Shown in pieces: positions 1 through 8,176 of a stretch of 64,000 nucleotides of DNA. Every line of letters begins with the position of its first letter. The stretch's first letter is position 1. Source of the stretch: Pusillimonas sp. (GTDB taxonomy: Bacteria > Pseudomonadota > Gammaproteobacteria > Burkholderiales > Burkholderiaceae_B); contig NZ_JAJUFE010000008.1 of NCBI RefSeq assembly GCF_029263785.1, positions 1 through 64,000 on the forward strand, given 5' to 3'. Under the pieces are notes generated by a model that searched no databases, was not told the DNA's origin, and worked only from the letters and a program-made list of their open reading frames with translations. Both the position numbers and the translations under genes were made by a program.

Positions 1-165
1 CGCACGCACGGCGTTGGGAGTAAGGTTGATGTCGGCACCGACCCGCGCAAACTGGGGCGCCTGTTCAAACACGACGACGCGCTGTCCCAGCTTGTTCAGG
101 GCAATAGCCGCCGCCAGCCCGCCAATTCCACCGCCACAGATACCAATCAAAGGTGTGCTCATCAT
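1..165 (-). CDS. FAD-dependent monooxygenase, N-terminal fragment (runs off the window)
   Basis: Only the first 55 codons are inside the window; the gene continues beyond base 1. The translated start carries a Rossmann dinucleotide-binding signature, ICGGGIGGLAAA, followed by the acidic residue in VVFEQAP and then GADINLTPNAV. This is the usual N-terminus of salicylate-hydroxylase-like class A flavoprotein monooxygenases, which hydroxylate aromatic rings with NAD(P)H and O2. Two ATGs occur in tandem (165 and 162); an AAGGA sits just upstream, slightly better spaced for the second. Substrate cannot be told from this fragment. The gene has its own 5' region and is separate from purF. Confidence 0.75.
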   Translation of the reverse strand, partial: MMSTPLIGICGGGIGGLAAAIALNKLGQRVVVFEQAPQFARVGADINLTPNAVRA

Positions 166-224
166 TGTTTCCTTATGAGGATATCGCTGATATGTTTCGT
201 TCAAATTTTAACATTAAGAACAAT

Positions 225-253
225 ATTGAACATCAATGAGCGAACGGTGTCAA
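225..253 (-). promoter_or_regulatory. Candidate promoter and inverted repeat of the monooxygenase gene
   Basis: Reading the minus strand, a perfect TTGACA (253..248) is followed after 17 bases by TTCAAT (230..225), a plausible -35/-10 pair. An inverted repeat GTTCAA (199..204) / TTGAAC (226..231) overlaps the -10 and lies between promoter and start codon, as an operator would. This is pattern matching only. Confidence 0.4.
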
Positions 254-310
254 CGAAAATCGGACAATGCACTGGAATTTCTGGCGGACGCGAGACTGCA
301 CGCCCGCCTT

Positions 311-324
311 GAAGACTAGTCTTC
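311..324. repeat. 14-bp perfect palindrome over the purF stop codon
   Basis: GAAGACTAGTCTTC is its own reverse complement and contains the purF stop codon (TAG on the minus strand, 318..316). No T-run follows on either strand, so it is not a classical terminator; it may be an mRNA 3' hairpin or coincidence. Confidence 0.5.
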
Positions 325-1803
325 GTTGGTGGCCGCGACGGTGGCGGCTGCACCCCTGGTCTGGCTCAGTCGAGCCAGGTACGCGGCGTCAATGTCGCCC
401 GTCACGTACTCTCCATTAAAGCAAGAGGATTCGAACTGGGTCATTGCGGGATTGAGATCCCGGATGGACTGCTCGAGATCTGCCAGGCGCTGATACACCA
501 ATCCGTCGGCACCGATCTCCTGGGCCACCTGTTCGGTACTGCGGCCCGTCGCGATCAACTCGGATTGTGTCGGCATGTCGATACCGTACACATTGGGGAA
601 CCTTACCGGCGGTGCCGCCGACGCAAAATAGACCTTGTTGGCTCCTGCCTCGCGCGCCATGTCTACAATCTGCCGGCTGGTGGTGCCGCGAACGATGGAG
701 TCGTCCACCAGCAGCACATTCTTGCCCCGAAACTCCATGTCGATTGCACTGAGCTTCTGACGCACCGACTTCTTGCGTACGGCTTGGCCGGGCATAATGA
801 ATGTGCGGCCGACATAACGATTCTTGATGAAGCCTTCTCGATAATTCAGACCCAGGTGAGCCGCGAGCTGCATCGCTGAGGGCCGCGAGGAATCAGGGAT
901 CGGCATGACAACGTCGATATCGCCAAGCCGAAGCGATTTGGCCACGTTATTGGCCAGATACTCACCCATGTTGAGCCGCGCAGAATAAATGGATACACCA
1001 TCCATCAGCGAATCCGGCCGCGCAAAATACACGTACTCGAAGACGCAAGGTGTAAAAAGCGTGGATTGGGCACATTGGCGGCTGCTTACATTGCCATCAA
1101 GGTCGATCAGCAGCGCCTCACCGGGTTCGATGTCGCGCACAAACGAGTAGCCGCAGCCGGTCAAGGCCACAGACTCGGAGGCAACCATCCATTCCGTGCC
1201 CTGAGGGGTATCCAGCTTGCCCAGACACAGTGGCCTGATCCCATGCGGGTCTCGAAACGCCACCATGCCGAAGCTGGAAATCTGCGCTATGACCGCGTAT
1301 GCACCACGCGCCCGTTTATGGACAGCGGCGATCGCCTGAAAGATGGAGTTTTCGTCCAGTGACACACCGCTGGCCGCCTGCTGCAGCTCATGCGCAAAAA
1401 TATTGAGCAGAACTTCAGAGTCGGAGTTGGTGTTGATATGGCGGCGGTCAATCCGGAAGAGCTCTTCGCGCAGTTCGCGCCAATTGGTGAGATTCCCGTT
1501 GTGCACAAAGGTGATGCCAAACGGGGCGTTGACATAGAAGGGCTGTGCCTCGTCGACACTGTCGCTGGATCCGGCTGTAGGGTAGCGTACCTGCCCCAAT
1601 CCACTGTTGCCCACCAGGCTGCGCATATTGCGTGTCCGGAAGACGTCGCGCACCAATCCGTGCGCCTTGTACATGCTAAAGAGCAGGTCGTGTTCGGTTG
1701 CGATCCCGGCAGCGTCCTGGCCGCGATGCTGCAAAAGCAGCAGACTGTCGTAAATGACCTGATTAACGGGATTGCGGCCAGCTATCCCAACGATTCCACA
1801 CAT
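316..1803 (-). CDS. purF: Amidophosphoribosyltransferase
   Basis: Catalyses the first committed step of purine synthesis, glutamine + PRPP to phosphoribosylamine, in the cytosol. The 495-residue protein starts MCGIVGIAG, so Met removal exposes the catalytic Cys of the N-terminal glutamine amidotransferase domain; no propeptide is present. The PRPP-binding loop [14 protein letters not shown] lies in the C-terminal phosphoribosyltransferase half. The reading frame stays open to 1971, but the start at 1803 is fixed by the catalytic Cys and by an AGGAAG ribosome site upstream. Last gene of the folC-SPOR-cvpA-purF cluster, 31 bp after cvpA. Confidence 0.97.
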   Translation of the reverse strand: MCGIVGIAGRNPVNQVIYDSLLLLQHRGQDAAGIATEHDLLFSMYKAHGLVRDVFRTRNMRSLVGNSGLGQVRYPTAGSSDSVDEAQPFYVNAPFGITFVHNGNLTNWRELREELFRIDRRHINTNSDSEVLLNIFAHELQQAASGVSLDENSIFQAIAAVHKRARGAYAVIAQISSFGMVAFRDPHGIRPLCLGKLDTPQGTEWMVASESVALTGCGYSFVRDIEPGEALLIDLDGNVSSRQCAQSTLFTPCVFEYVYFARPDSLMDGVSIYSARLNMGEYLANNVAKSLRLGDIDVVMPIPDSSRPSAMQLAAHLGLNYREGFIKNRYVGRTFIMPGQAVRKKSVRQKLSAIDMEFRGKNVLLVDDSIVRGTTSRQIVDMAREAGANKVYFASAAPPVRFPNVYGIDMPTQSELIATGRSTEQVAQEIGADGLVYQRLADLEQSIRDLNPAMTQFESSCFNGEYVTGDIDAAYLARLSQTRGAAATVAATNED

Positions 1804-1834
1804 TTTCAGCTTCCTGTTAAAGCTATTAAGGCAA

Positions 1835-2323
1835 TCAGTACGGCAACCACGAGGCAAGTGAGGGAGGCAGCAGTTGCTTGATCTGCTGTATGCCTTGCTC
1901 GGCAGCACCCGACAGGCGCGCCTCACGCCACCATGGTTCTTGCGGCAGATCGGTATAGCCGGCCAGGGCAACCAGAACCAGCACGATCAACATGCCGCGC
2001 AAGAATCCGAAGATCGCTCCCATCCCGTGATCGGCAGGCGTCAGACCGGTTTTGTCGATGAGCGTGCCCAAGGTGATGTTAAGCAGCCCCACCAGAAGAA
2101 GAATGACTATGAACACGGCCGCATAAGCGGCAGCTGTACGCAGCAGGTCGTTCTCGATAAAAACATTCAGCCAGATGGAAACCCTGGGTCCCCACCAGAT
2201 GGCCGCGACAAATGCGGCGGCATAGGCCACAAGTGAAAGCAGCTCTTTGACGAAACCCCGCAACAGGCCAAGAAGTGCGGATGCTCCCACAATGGCCAGC
2301 ACGATGTAATCGAAGCTTGTCAC
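1835..2323 (-). CDS. cvpA: CvpA family inner-membrane protein
   Basis: A 162-residue protein with about four hydrophobic segments (near residues 5-25, 27-47, 65-88 and 102-122) and the [21 protein letters not shown]-terminus typical of CvpA, named for colicin V production and usually found just upstream of purF. Its molecular role is unsettled; envelope homeostasis has been proposed. Its start overlaps the stop of the upstream SPOR gene by 4 bp, implying translational coupling. Confidence 0.93.
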   Translation of the reverse strand: MTSFDYIVLAIVGASALLGLLRGFVKELLSLVAYAAAFVAAIWWGPRVSIWLNVFIENDLLRTAAAYAAVFIVILLLVGLLNITLGTLIDKTGLTPADHGMGAIFGFLRGMLIVLVLVALAGYTDLPQEPWWREARLSGAAEQGIQQIKQLLPPSLASWLPY

Positions 2324-3144
2324 TGGGTAGCAATGAAACTTGAAGTGTAGTCAAGCGAGCGCAAGCGGGTCTGGGCCGCTTGGGCGGCTTCACGCGTGGG
2401 GAACGGGCCCACCCGCAGACGATAGGTCGTTTTGCCGTCGGGATTGGCCGTCTCTACATAGGCGTTGGTAACGCCTGCAGAGACCAGGCTATCGCGACGG
2501 GCTTCTGCGTCCTTGCGCGAGGTATACGCCGCAATCTGCACGACGAAATTGCCACGCGCTGCGGCGGGTGGCGGCGAGGCAGGCTGACGCCCTTCCAGCA
2601 AGGCAATCGCAACCGAACCATCATCTGTGCGGTCATTCGACGAGCTCTTGGTTTCGCCGGAGCCAGGCTTTGGGTCGGGCTTGGGTTCGGGTTTGGGTTC
2701 GGGTTTGGGTTCGGGCTTGGTTTCGGGCCTGGGCGATTCAGTTGGCGTAGCCGCTGAAGCGTCAGAAGATGCCAGCGGAGTTGACTCGGCTGGCGTGTTT
2801 TCGGTTACAGGCAGGGCTGGAGTGTCGACGCTAAGCGTGCCGCTGGTGGCGGAAGACCCCGTGGAGTCGGCAGGCACCGGCTCGGTGATGGCGATCGAGG
2901 GATCGGGAATGGGCGGAACCGCCGGCACCACAATGGGTGTTTCGGCGGGCTGGTCTGGTTCGGAATCGATAAGTGCCGGTACGACGATGACGGCAGCCAC
3001 CACCAACGCCAATGCGCCAATGAGGCGGCGCCTGGCTCGACCCCGAAGATCGTCCGCGTACGCTTCACTTGGTGACGCTGATCGACGTGTGCCGGATGTA
3101 CGCGATTTGCCTGAATCAGCCTCTTTGCGAGAGAACAATCCCAT
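2320..3144 (-). CDS. SPOR-domain membrane protein (DedD-like)
   Basis: About 274 residues starting MGLFSRKEAD. Order: short basic cytoplasmic part, one membrane segment (about 40-60, LIGALALVVAAVIVVPALI), a long Pro/Thr/Ser/Ala-rich periplasmic linker, a Lys-Pro-Glu-Pro repeat, and a C-terminal SPOR domain (GNFVVQIAAYTSRKDA to the end) that binds denuded septal peptidoglycan. DedD in the same neighbourhood of E. coli is a late cell-division protein. Earlier starts exist in frame (GTG 3168, ATG 3165); 3144 is chosen from the MGLFSRK start typical of the family and an AAGGG upstream. Overlaps cvpA by 4 bp. Confidence 0.87.
   Translation of the reverse strand: MGLFSRKEADSGKSRTSGTRRSASPSEAYADDLRGRARRRLIGALALVVAAVIVVPALIDSEPDQPAETPIVVPAVPPIPDPSIAITEPVPADSTGSSATSGTLSVDTPALPVTENTPAESTPLASSDASAATPTESPRPETKPEPKPEPKPEPKPDPKPGSGETKSSSNDRTDDGSVAIALLEGRQPASPPPAAARGNFVVQIAAYTSRKDAEARRDSLVSAGVTNAYVETANPDGKTTYRLRVGPFPTREAAQAAQTRLRSLDYTSSFIATQ
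2667..2729. repeat. In-frame 12-bp tandem repeat encoding Lys-Pro-Glu-Pro
   Basis: About four to five near-identical 12-bp units (GGGTTCGGGTTT and variants on the plus strand) encode the KPEP/KPDP repeat in the periplasmic linker of the SPOR protein. Because the unit is a multiple of three, slippage would change linker length without shifting the frame. Confidence 0.8.
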
Positions 3145-3192
3145 TTTGAAAAGACCCTTGGCCATCACCGCGAGAGGGTGACGACAACATGG

Positions 3193-4494
3193 TTAGACCG
3201 TGCGCCCGAGCTTCTGAAGGATGGGCCCCACCGTCGAGAACGAGCCGAACACAAGAATTCTATCATCCTCGGATGCCCTCTCTTGTGCCTTTTCGAAGGC
3301 TTGAACCGGATTGTCAAAAGTTGTCACGGTTATGGGCTCGATTGGATTGGCCGGAAGAACTTCTCTTACGATTTCGGCTATTTCGTGGGCCGGCGCCCCG
3401 CGTGGGCCGTCGAGGGTCGCGCAATACCAATGATCAACGCGCGGTGCCAGCTTGGCCAGCACTTCTTTCGCATCCTTGTCTTTCAGCAGCCCCACCACGG
3501 CGTGAGTGTACGGGTAGTAGGCCATGCCATTCAGGTTTTGGGCCAACGCCGCCGCCGCGTGCGGATTGTGTGCGACGTCCAGCACGATGGCCGGTTTGCC
3601 GGGCAGGATCTGCATACGACCGGGCAACGACACCTGAAGCAATCCCAGCCTTACCGCCTGCTGTGGCACGACGAGCTTGTCACGCAAGGCTTCAAGTACT
3701 GCCAGCGCCGCGCTGGCATTAATGAGTTGGTTGGCGCCCCGCAAGGCCGGGTACGCCAGACCTGTGCGGCGCTGCCCTCTTCCCCCATATGCCCACTGTT
3801 GCCGATCACCCGAATAATTGAAATCTTTACCGAAACACCACAGATCGGCGCCGATGTCTTGCGCATATTGCTTGACCGACTCCGGGGGAACGGGATCGGC
3901 ACAGATTGCCGGACATCCAGGACGAAATACGTGGGCCTTTTCGAAACCGATCTTTTCGCGGGTGTCACCCAGCCATTCAGTGTGATCAATGTCGATACTC
4001 GTGACAACGGAGGCATCAGCATCGACAATATTGACGGCGTCCAGACGCCCGCCAAGACCGACTTCAAGTATCGCTACGTCCAGGCGTGACGCATCGAACA
4101 GCAACAAAGCCGCCAAGGTTGCGAACTCGAAATAGCTGAGGCTGATTTCGCCACGCGTTGCCTCGATTCGCTCGAACTGCTCGATGATCTGTGCATCGTG
4201 AGCCGCCTCGCCATTGACCCGGATGCGTTCGTTGAAGTGAACCAGATGTGGCGACGTATACAGGCCGACCCGGTAGCCGGCCGACAACAAAATGGCTTCA
4301 AGCATTGCACATGTCGAGCCCTTTCCGTTAGTACCTGCCACAACGACCCGGACAAATGGAAGCTTCAAATCCAGGCGCCTGGCGACTTCACGGATTCGCT
4401 CCAGCCCCATGTCGATGGCTTTGGGATGCAAGGTTTCAAGATGAGCGAGCCATTGGTCAAGGTTGTCGCGATCGCCGGAGAATGAAGTAGCCAT
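3193..4494 (-). CDS. folC: Bifunctional folylpolyglutamate / dihydrofolate synthase
   Basis: Adds glutamate to dihydropteroate and to tetrahydrofolates in the cytosol. The 433-residue product has the ATP-binding loop AGTNGKGST (about 53-61), then YTSPHLVHFNERIRV and the Mur-ligase-type GLGGRLDAVN and HTEWLG segments, all conserved in FolC. ATG 4494 gives MATSFSGDRD; an upstream TTG (4518) is in frame but has no ribosome site. First gene of the folC-SPOR-cvpA-purF unit, starting just after the PDH operon terminator. Confidence 0.95.
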   Translation of the reverse strand: MATSFSGDRDNLDQWLAHLETLHPKAIDMGLERIREVARRLDLKLPFVRVVVAGTNGKGSTCAMLEAILLSAGYRVGLYTSPHLVHFNERIRVNGEAAHDAQIIEQFERIEATRGEISLSYFEFATLAALLLFDASRLDVAILEVGLGGRLDAVNIVDADASVVTSIDIDHTEWLGDTREKIGFEKAHVFRPGCPAICADPVPPESVKQYAQDIGADLWCFGKDFNYSGDRQQWAYGGRGQRRTGLAYPALRGANQLINASAALAVLEALRDKLVVPQQAVRLGLLQVSLPGRMQILPGKPAIVLDVAHNPHAAAALAQNLNGMAYYPYTHAVVGLLKDKDAKEVLAKLAPRVDHWYCATLDGPRGAPAHEIAEIVREVLPANPIEPITVTTFDNPVQAFEKAQERASEDDRILVFGSFSTVGPILQKLGRTV

Positions 4495-4540
4495 GATACA
4501 AACAGAGAATTGGAACAAGGTCTTGAAACGTCAAGACGGC

Positions 4541-4566
4541 AAAAAGCCGGCGCCCAATGGGCCGGC
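4541..4566 (-). terminator. Rho-independent terminator of the pyruvate dehydrogenase operon
   Basis: On the minus strand, GCCGGCCCATTGGGCGCCGGC forms a GC-rich stem (GCCGG/CCGGC plus inner CCC/GGG, small bulge) directly followed by TTTTT. It lies 65 bp past the lpdA stop and before folC, so it separates the two units. Confidence 0.85.
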
Positions 4567-4630
4567 TGCCTGCACAAGCGGCAAACGACCCATTGTAGAC
4601 GCCGGCGGCAAAGCAGCGGCGTAAGGGAAG

Positions 4631-6439
4631 CTATTTGCGTCGCACGGGGGGAAGATCGGTACAGACCCCTTCGAACGCCTCCGCAGCCATTCCTATGGAT
4701 TCGCCCAGGGTAGGATGCGGATGGATAGTCTTGCCGATATCCACCGCGTCGGCGCACATTTCGATTGCCAGGGCGATTTCGCCAACGAGATCGCCGGCAT
4801 GGGTTCCTACGATACCACCTCCGACGATGCGGTGCGTTTCAGCATCGAACAGCAGCTTGGTAAAGCCTTCGTCGCGTCCATTGGCAATAGCCCGGCCAGA
4901 AGCAGCCCAGGGGAACAAGCCTTTCTCGACCTTTATTCCCTCTGCCTTGGCTTGTTCTTCGGTCAGGCCAACCCAGGCGACTTCCGGATCGGTGTACGCC
5001 ACCGAAGGAATGACACGCGCGTCGAAAAAGCTTTTCTGGCCAGCGATTACTTCGGCAGCAACATGGCCTTCGTGTACTGCCTTGTGTGCAAGCATCGGCT
5101 GGCCGACGATATCACCAATGGCGTAAATATGAGGGATGTTCGTACGCATCTGCGAGTCGACCTCGATGAAGCCCCGGTCACTGACGTGGACGCCGGCCTT
5201 GTCGGCATCAATGTTCTTGCCGTTGGGTGAGCGCCCGACCGCCTGTAGAACAAGGTCGTAGCGCTGCGGCTCTGATGGAGCGTTGTCGCCTTCGAAGCTG
5301 ACCCAGATACCGTCATCCCTGGCTTCGGCTGAAACGGTTTTGGTATTGACCATGATGCGATCAAACCGCTTTTCGTTCATTTTCTGCCAGACCTTGACCA
5401 GATCACGATCGGCACCCAGCATCAGACCGCCCTGCATTTCCACGACGTCAAGGCGGGCACCCAGGGCCGAGTACACGGTTCCCATTTCAAGGCCGATGAT
5501 GCCACCGCCAATAATCAGCATCTTCGACGGAATGGACTTGAGTTCAAGCGCACCGGTCGAATCGACAATGCGGTCGTCATCGGGCAGGAACGGAAGCTTT
5601 ACCGACTGGCTGCCCGCGGCGATGATGGCCGACGCAAACTTTATGCTGCGGGTCGATCCGTCGTCACCCGTAACCGTGATGTGATGGGGGTCCGCGAAAC
5701 GGCCTACTCCCGTCACCACGGCCACCTTGCGCATTTTTGCCATGCCCGCCAGACCGGTCGTCAGCTTGCCGATGACACTGTCCTTGTAGCCGCGCAATGC
5801 ATCCAGATCAATAGAAGGAGCGCCGAACGAAATACCGTGTGCGGCCAGCGATTGCGCCGCTTCGGCAACGCCCACTGTGTGCAGCAACGCCTTCGACGGG
5901 ATGCATCCGACGTTAAGGCACACACCACCCAGTGTGGAATAGCGCTCGATCAGCGCCACCTTCAGCCCAAGGTCGGCAGCCCGGAACGCGGCCGAATACC
6001 CGCCCGGCCCGGCGCCCAGCACTACGACATCCACTTCGTCGTCCGCCGGGCCAGAGTAGCTTGCCGCCTGGGCAGCCACGGCACCATCAGCCGCTGACTC
6101 GCGTTCTGGAGCGGATGTGTCTTGCTGAGCCGAAGAAGCCGACGCCGCTGCCGCCTGTGGCGCTGCGCCGTCAGTGGACGACGCTTCCGCCGCTTCGGCC
6201 TCGGAAGCCTCGATCCGTACCAAGGCGTCGCCCTGCGCGACCTTGTCTCCCACCTTGACCAAAACCTCGGCCACGACGCCGCCCTGCTCCGCCGGAATTT
6301 CCATGGAAGCCTTATCAGACTCGACGGTGACCAGGCTTTGCTCTGCCTTGATGGTGTCTCCGACTGCTACCAGCACCTCGATGACATCGACCTTGTCGAA
6401 ATCGCCAATATCGGGCACTTTGAGTTCAGTTGTGCTCAT
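4631..6439 (-). CDS. lpdA: Dihydrolipoyl dehydrogenase (E3) with N-terminal lipoyl domain
   Basis: Reoxidises dihydrolipoyl groups of the pyruvate dehydrogenase complex, passing electrons through FAD to NAD+. 602 residues: a lipoyl domain (1-80, ESDKAS with lipoyl Lys43), an Ala-rich hinge (about 80-130), then a full E3. FAD motif [11 protein letters not shown] (about 141-151), redox disulfide [13 protein letters not shown] (Cys174/Cys179), NAD motif [12 protein letters not shown], and C-terminal HPHPTLGE with the catalytic His/Glu. E3s with a fused lipoyl domain are known from betaproteobacterial PDH operons. Third gene after aceE and aceF, 9 bp behind aceF. Confidence 0.96.
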   Translation of the reverse strand: MSTTELKVPDIGDFDKVDVIEVLVAVGDTIKAEQSLVTVESDKASMEIPAEQGGVVAEVLVKVGDKVAQGDALVRIEASEAEAAEASSTDGAAPQAAAASASSAQQDTSAPERESAADGAVAAQAASYSGPADDEVDVVVLGAGPGGYSAAFRAADLGLKVALIERYSTLGGVCLNVGCIPSKALLHTVGVAEAAQSLAAHGISFGAPSIDLDALRGYKDSVIGKLTTGLAGMAKMRKVAVVTGVGRFADPHHITVTGDDGSTRSIKFASAIIAAGSQSVKLPFLPDDDRIVDSTGALELKSIPSKMLIIGGGIIGLEMGTVYSALGARLDVVEMQGGLMLGADRDLVKVWQKMNEKRFDRIMVNTKTVSAEARDDGIWVSFEGDNAPSEPQRYDLVLQAVGRSPNGKNIDADKAGVHVSDRGFIEVDSQMRTNIPHIYAIGDIVGQPMLAHKAVHEGHVAAEVIAGQKSFFDARVIPSVAYTDPEVAWVGLTEEQAKAEGIKVEKGLFPWAASGRAIANGRDEGFTKLLFDAETHRIVGGGIVGTHAGDLVGEIALAIEMCADAVDIGKTIHPHPTLGESIGMAAEAFEGVCTDLPPVRRK

Positions 6440-6448
6440 GCGTGTCCC

Positions 6449-8161
6449 TTATAAAGCAATGCGACGAAAATCGGCCAGCAAGGAAGCCAGATATGCGTTG
6501 AACCGCGCTGCCGCCGCACCATCAATGACACGATGGTCGTACGACAACGACAGGGGAAGCATCAGACGAGGTTGAAATGCCTGGCCATCCCACACTGGCA
6601 CATGAGCTGAGCGGGAAACACCCAGGATCGCCACTTCGGGAGCATTGATGATCGGTGTAAATGACGTGCCGCCAATGCCGCCCAAAGACGAAATCGAGAA
6701 GCAACCTCCCTGCATCTGCGCGGGAGAAAGCTTGCCCTCACGCGCCTTGGCCGCGAGCTCGGAGGTTTCCTTTGCCAGTTCAAGCACGCCTTTCTTGTCG
6801 GCGTCACGGATTACCGGCACCACAAGACCGTTGGGCGTGTCGGCGGCAAAACCGATGTGGTAGTACTGCTTGTAGATCAGTTCGTCACCGTCCAACGACG
6901 CATTGAACTCGGGGAACTTCTTGAGCGCGGCCACCACGGCCTTGATCAGGAAGGCCAGCATGGTGACCTTGATGCCCGACTTCTGGTTCTCGGTGTTGAG
7001 CTGCACGCGCAAGGCTTCAAGCTCGGTGATGTCCGCCTGATCGTTATTCGTAACGTGGGGAATCATTACCCAGTTGCGATGCAGATTGGCACCCGAAATC
7101 TTTTTGATGCGCGACAGCGGCTTGGCTTCGACAGGGCCAAACCTGGAGAAATCGACCTTCGGCCAGTCGATGACAGAAAGTCCACCGCCGGCTGCCGTTG
7201 CAGTAGCGCCGGACGGCGCAGCAGACAGAGCTTGCTTGACGAAGCTGCGTACATCGTCAAAGGTAATGCGGCCCTTTGGAGCGCTACCTTTGACGCGCGT
7301 CAGGTCAACGCCCAATTCGCGCGCGAATTTGCGCACCGAGGGCGATGCATAAGGCAGCTTGTTCAGCGGCAGATCCTTACCGTAATCTTGGGTTGGTGAA
7401 GTGCGCTCGACGGGCCGAGAAGCCATCTCGCCGGCTTCGCCGCTCGTGAAAGAAGCTGCAGCCGCCGCGGGTTGCGACGCCGCCGGCTCGTGGGCCTTCG
7501 GCTGTTCGGCCGATTCAGCAGGCGATTCAGTGTCTTGCCTACCAGCGGCTTCAAGAACAAGAATCTCGCTACCCTGACCCACCTTGTCGCCCACCTTGAC
7601 CGACAAGCGTTTGACGACGCCGGCATGCGAGGACGGGATCTCCATGGAAGCCTTGTCGGACTCAACCGTGATCAGGCTTTGCTCTGCTTTGACGGCATCA
7701 CCTTCGGACACCAGAATTTCAATGACTTCGACGTCCTTGAAATCGCCAATGTCCGGAACGACAACAGAAACAGCTTCGGCTGCTGCCGCGGCCTTTTTGC
7801 CTTCGGACGTTGCGGCCTCTGCTTTTGGCGATGAATCTGGTGTCGCGGGCCCGGACGCTGATTCGGTCTTGCCCTGTTCAGCTGCATCCTCGGGCTGTTC
7901 TGCTGTAGCGGCCGGCGCACCCGCGGCCTCTTCGAGCTCAAGTATGACAGAGCCTTCGCGCACCTTGTCTCCCACCTTTACCTTCAGGGCCTTGACGGTA
8001 CCTGATGCCGGCGACGGAATTTCCATGGAGGCCTTATCGGATTCAACCGTGATCAGGCTTTGCTCGGCCTTCACGGAGTCTCCTTCAGCGACCAGCACCT
8101 CGATGACATCGACCTCGGAGAAATCGCCGATATCGGGAATCTTGATTTCTAGTTGACTCAT
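6449..8161 (-). CDS. aceF: Dihydrolipoyllysine acetyltransferase (PDH E2)
   Basis: Transfers acetyl groups from E1 to coenzyme A and forms the complex core. 570 residues: two lipoyl domains (lipoyl Lys43 and Lys170, both in [12 protein letters not shown]), each followed by an Ala/Pro/Glu-rich linker, a peripheral-subunit-binding domain (about 270-310, YASPSVRKFARELGVDL), and a catalytic domain ending with SYDHRVIDGA, carrying the active-site His and Asp. The two lipoyl domains and that of LpdA are also very alike at DNA level. Start has GGAGAC upstream and follows the aceE stop by 15 bp. Confidence 0.97.
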   Translation of the reverse strand: MSQLEIKIPDIGDFSEVDVIEVLVAEGDSVKAEQSLITVESDKASMEIPSPASGTVKALKVKVGDKVREGSVILELEEAAGAPAATAEQPEDAAEQGKTESASGPATPDSSPKAEAATSEGKKAAAAAEAVSVVVPDIGDFKDVEVIEILVSEGDAVKAEQSLITVESDKASMEIPSSHAGVVKRLSVKVGDKVGQGSEILVLEAAGRQDTESPAESAEQPKAHEPAASQPAAAAASFTSGEAGEMASRPVERTSPTQDYGKDLPLNKLPYASPSVRKFARELGVDLTRVKGSAPKGRITFDDVRSFVKQALSAAPSGATATAAGGGLSVIDWPKVDFSRFGPVEAKPLSRIKKISGANLHRNWVMIPHVTNNDQADITELEALRVQLNTENQKSGIKVTMLAFLIKAVVAALKKFPEFNASLDGDELIYKQYYHIGFAADTPNGLVVPVIRDADKKGVLELAKETSELAAKAREGKLSPAQMQGGCFSISSLGGIGGTSFTPIINAPEVAILGVSRSAHVPVWDGQAFQPRLMLPLSLSYDHRVIDGAAAARFNAYLASLLADFRRIAL

Positions 8162-8176
8162 TGCGACTGTCTCCGA

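Noticed and set aside
2667-2729. Short repeats as a possible CRISPR array (also 63189..63297)
   Set aside because: Units are 12 or 25 bp, contiguous, without spacers of unique sequence, and no cas gene is present.
3178-4089. Plus-strand open frame opposite folC
   Set aside because: Shadow of an intact FolC; no domain, and it runs across conserved ATP-binding codons in the other strand.
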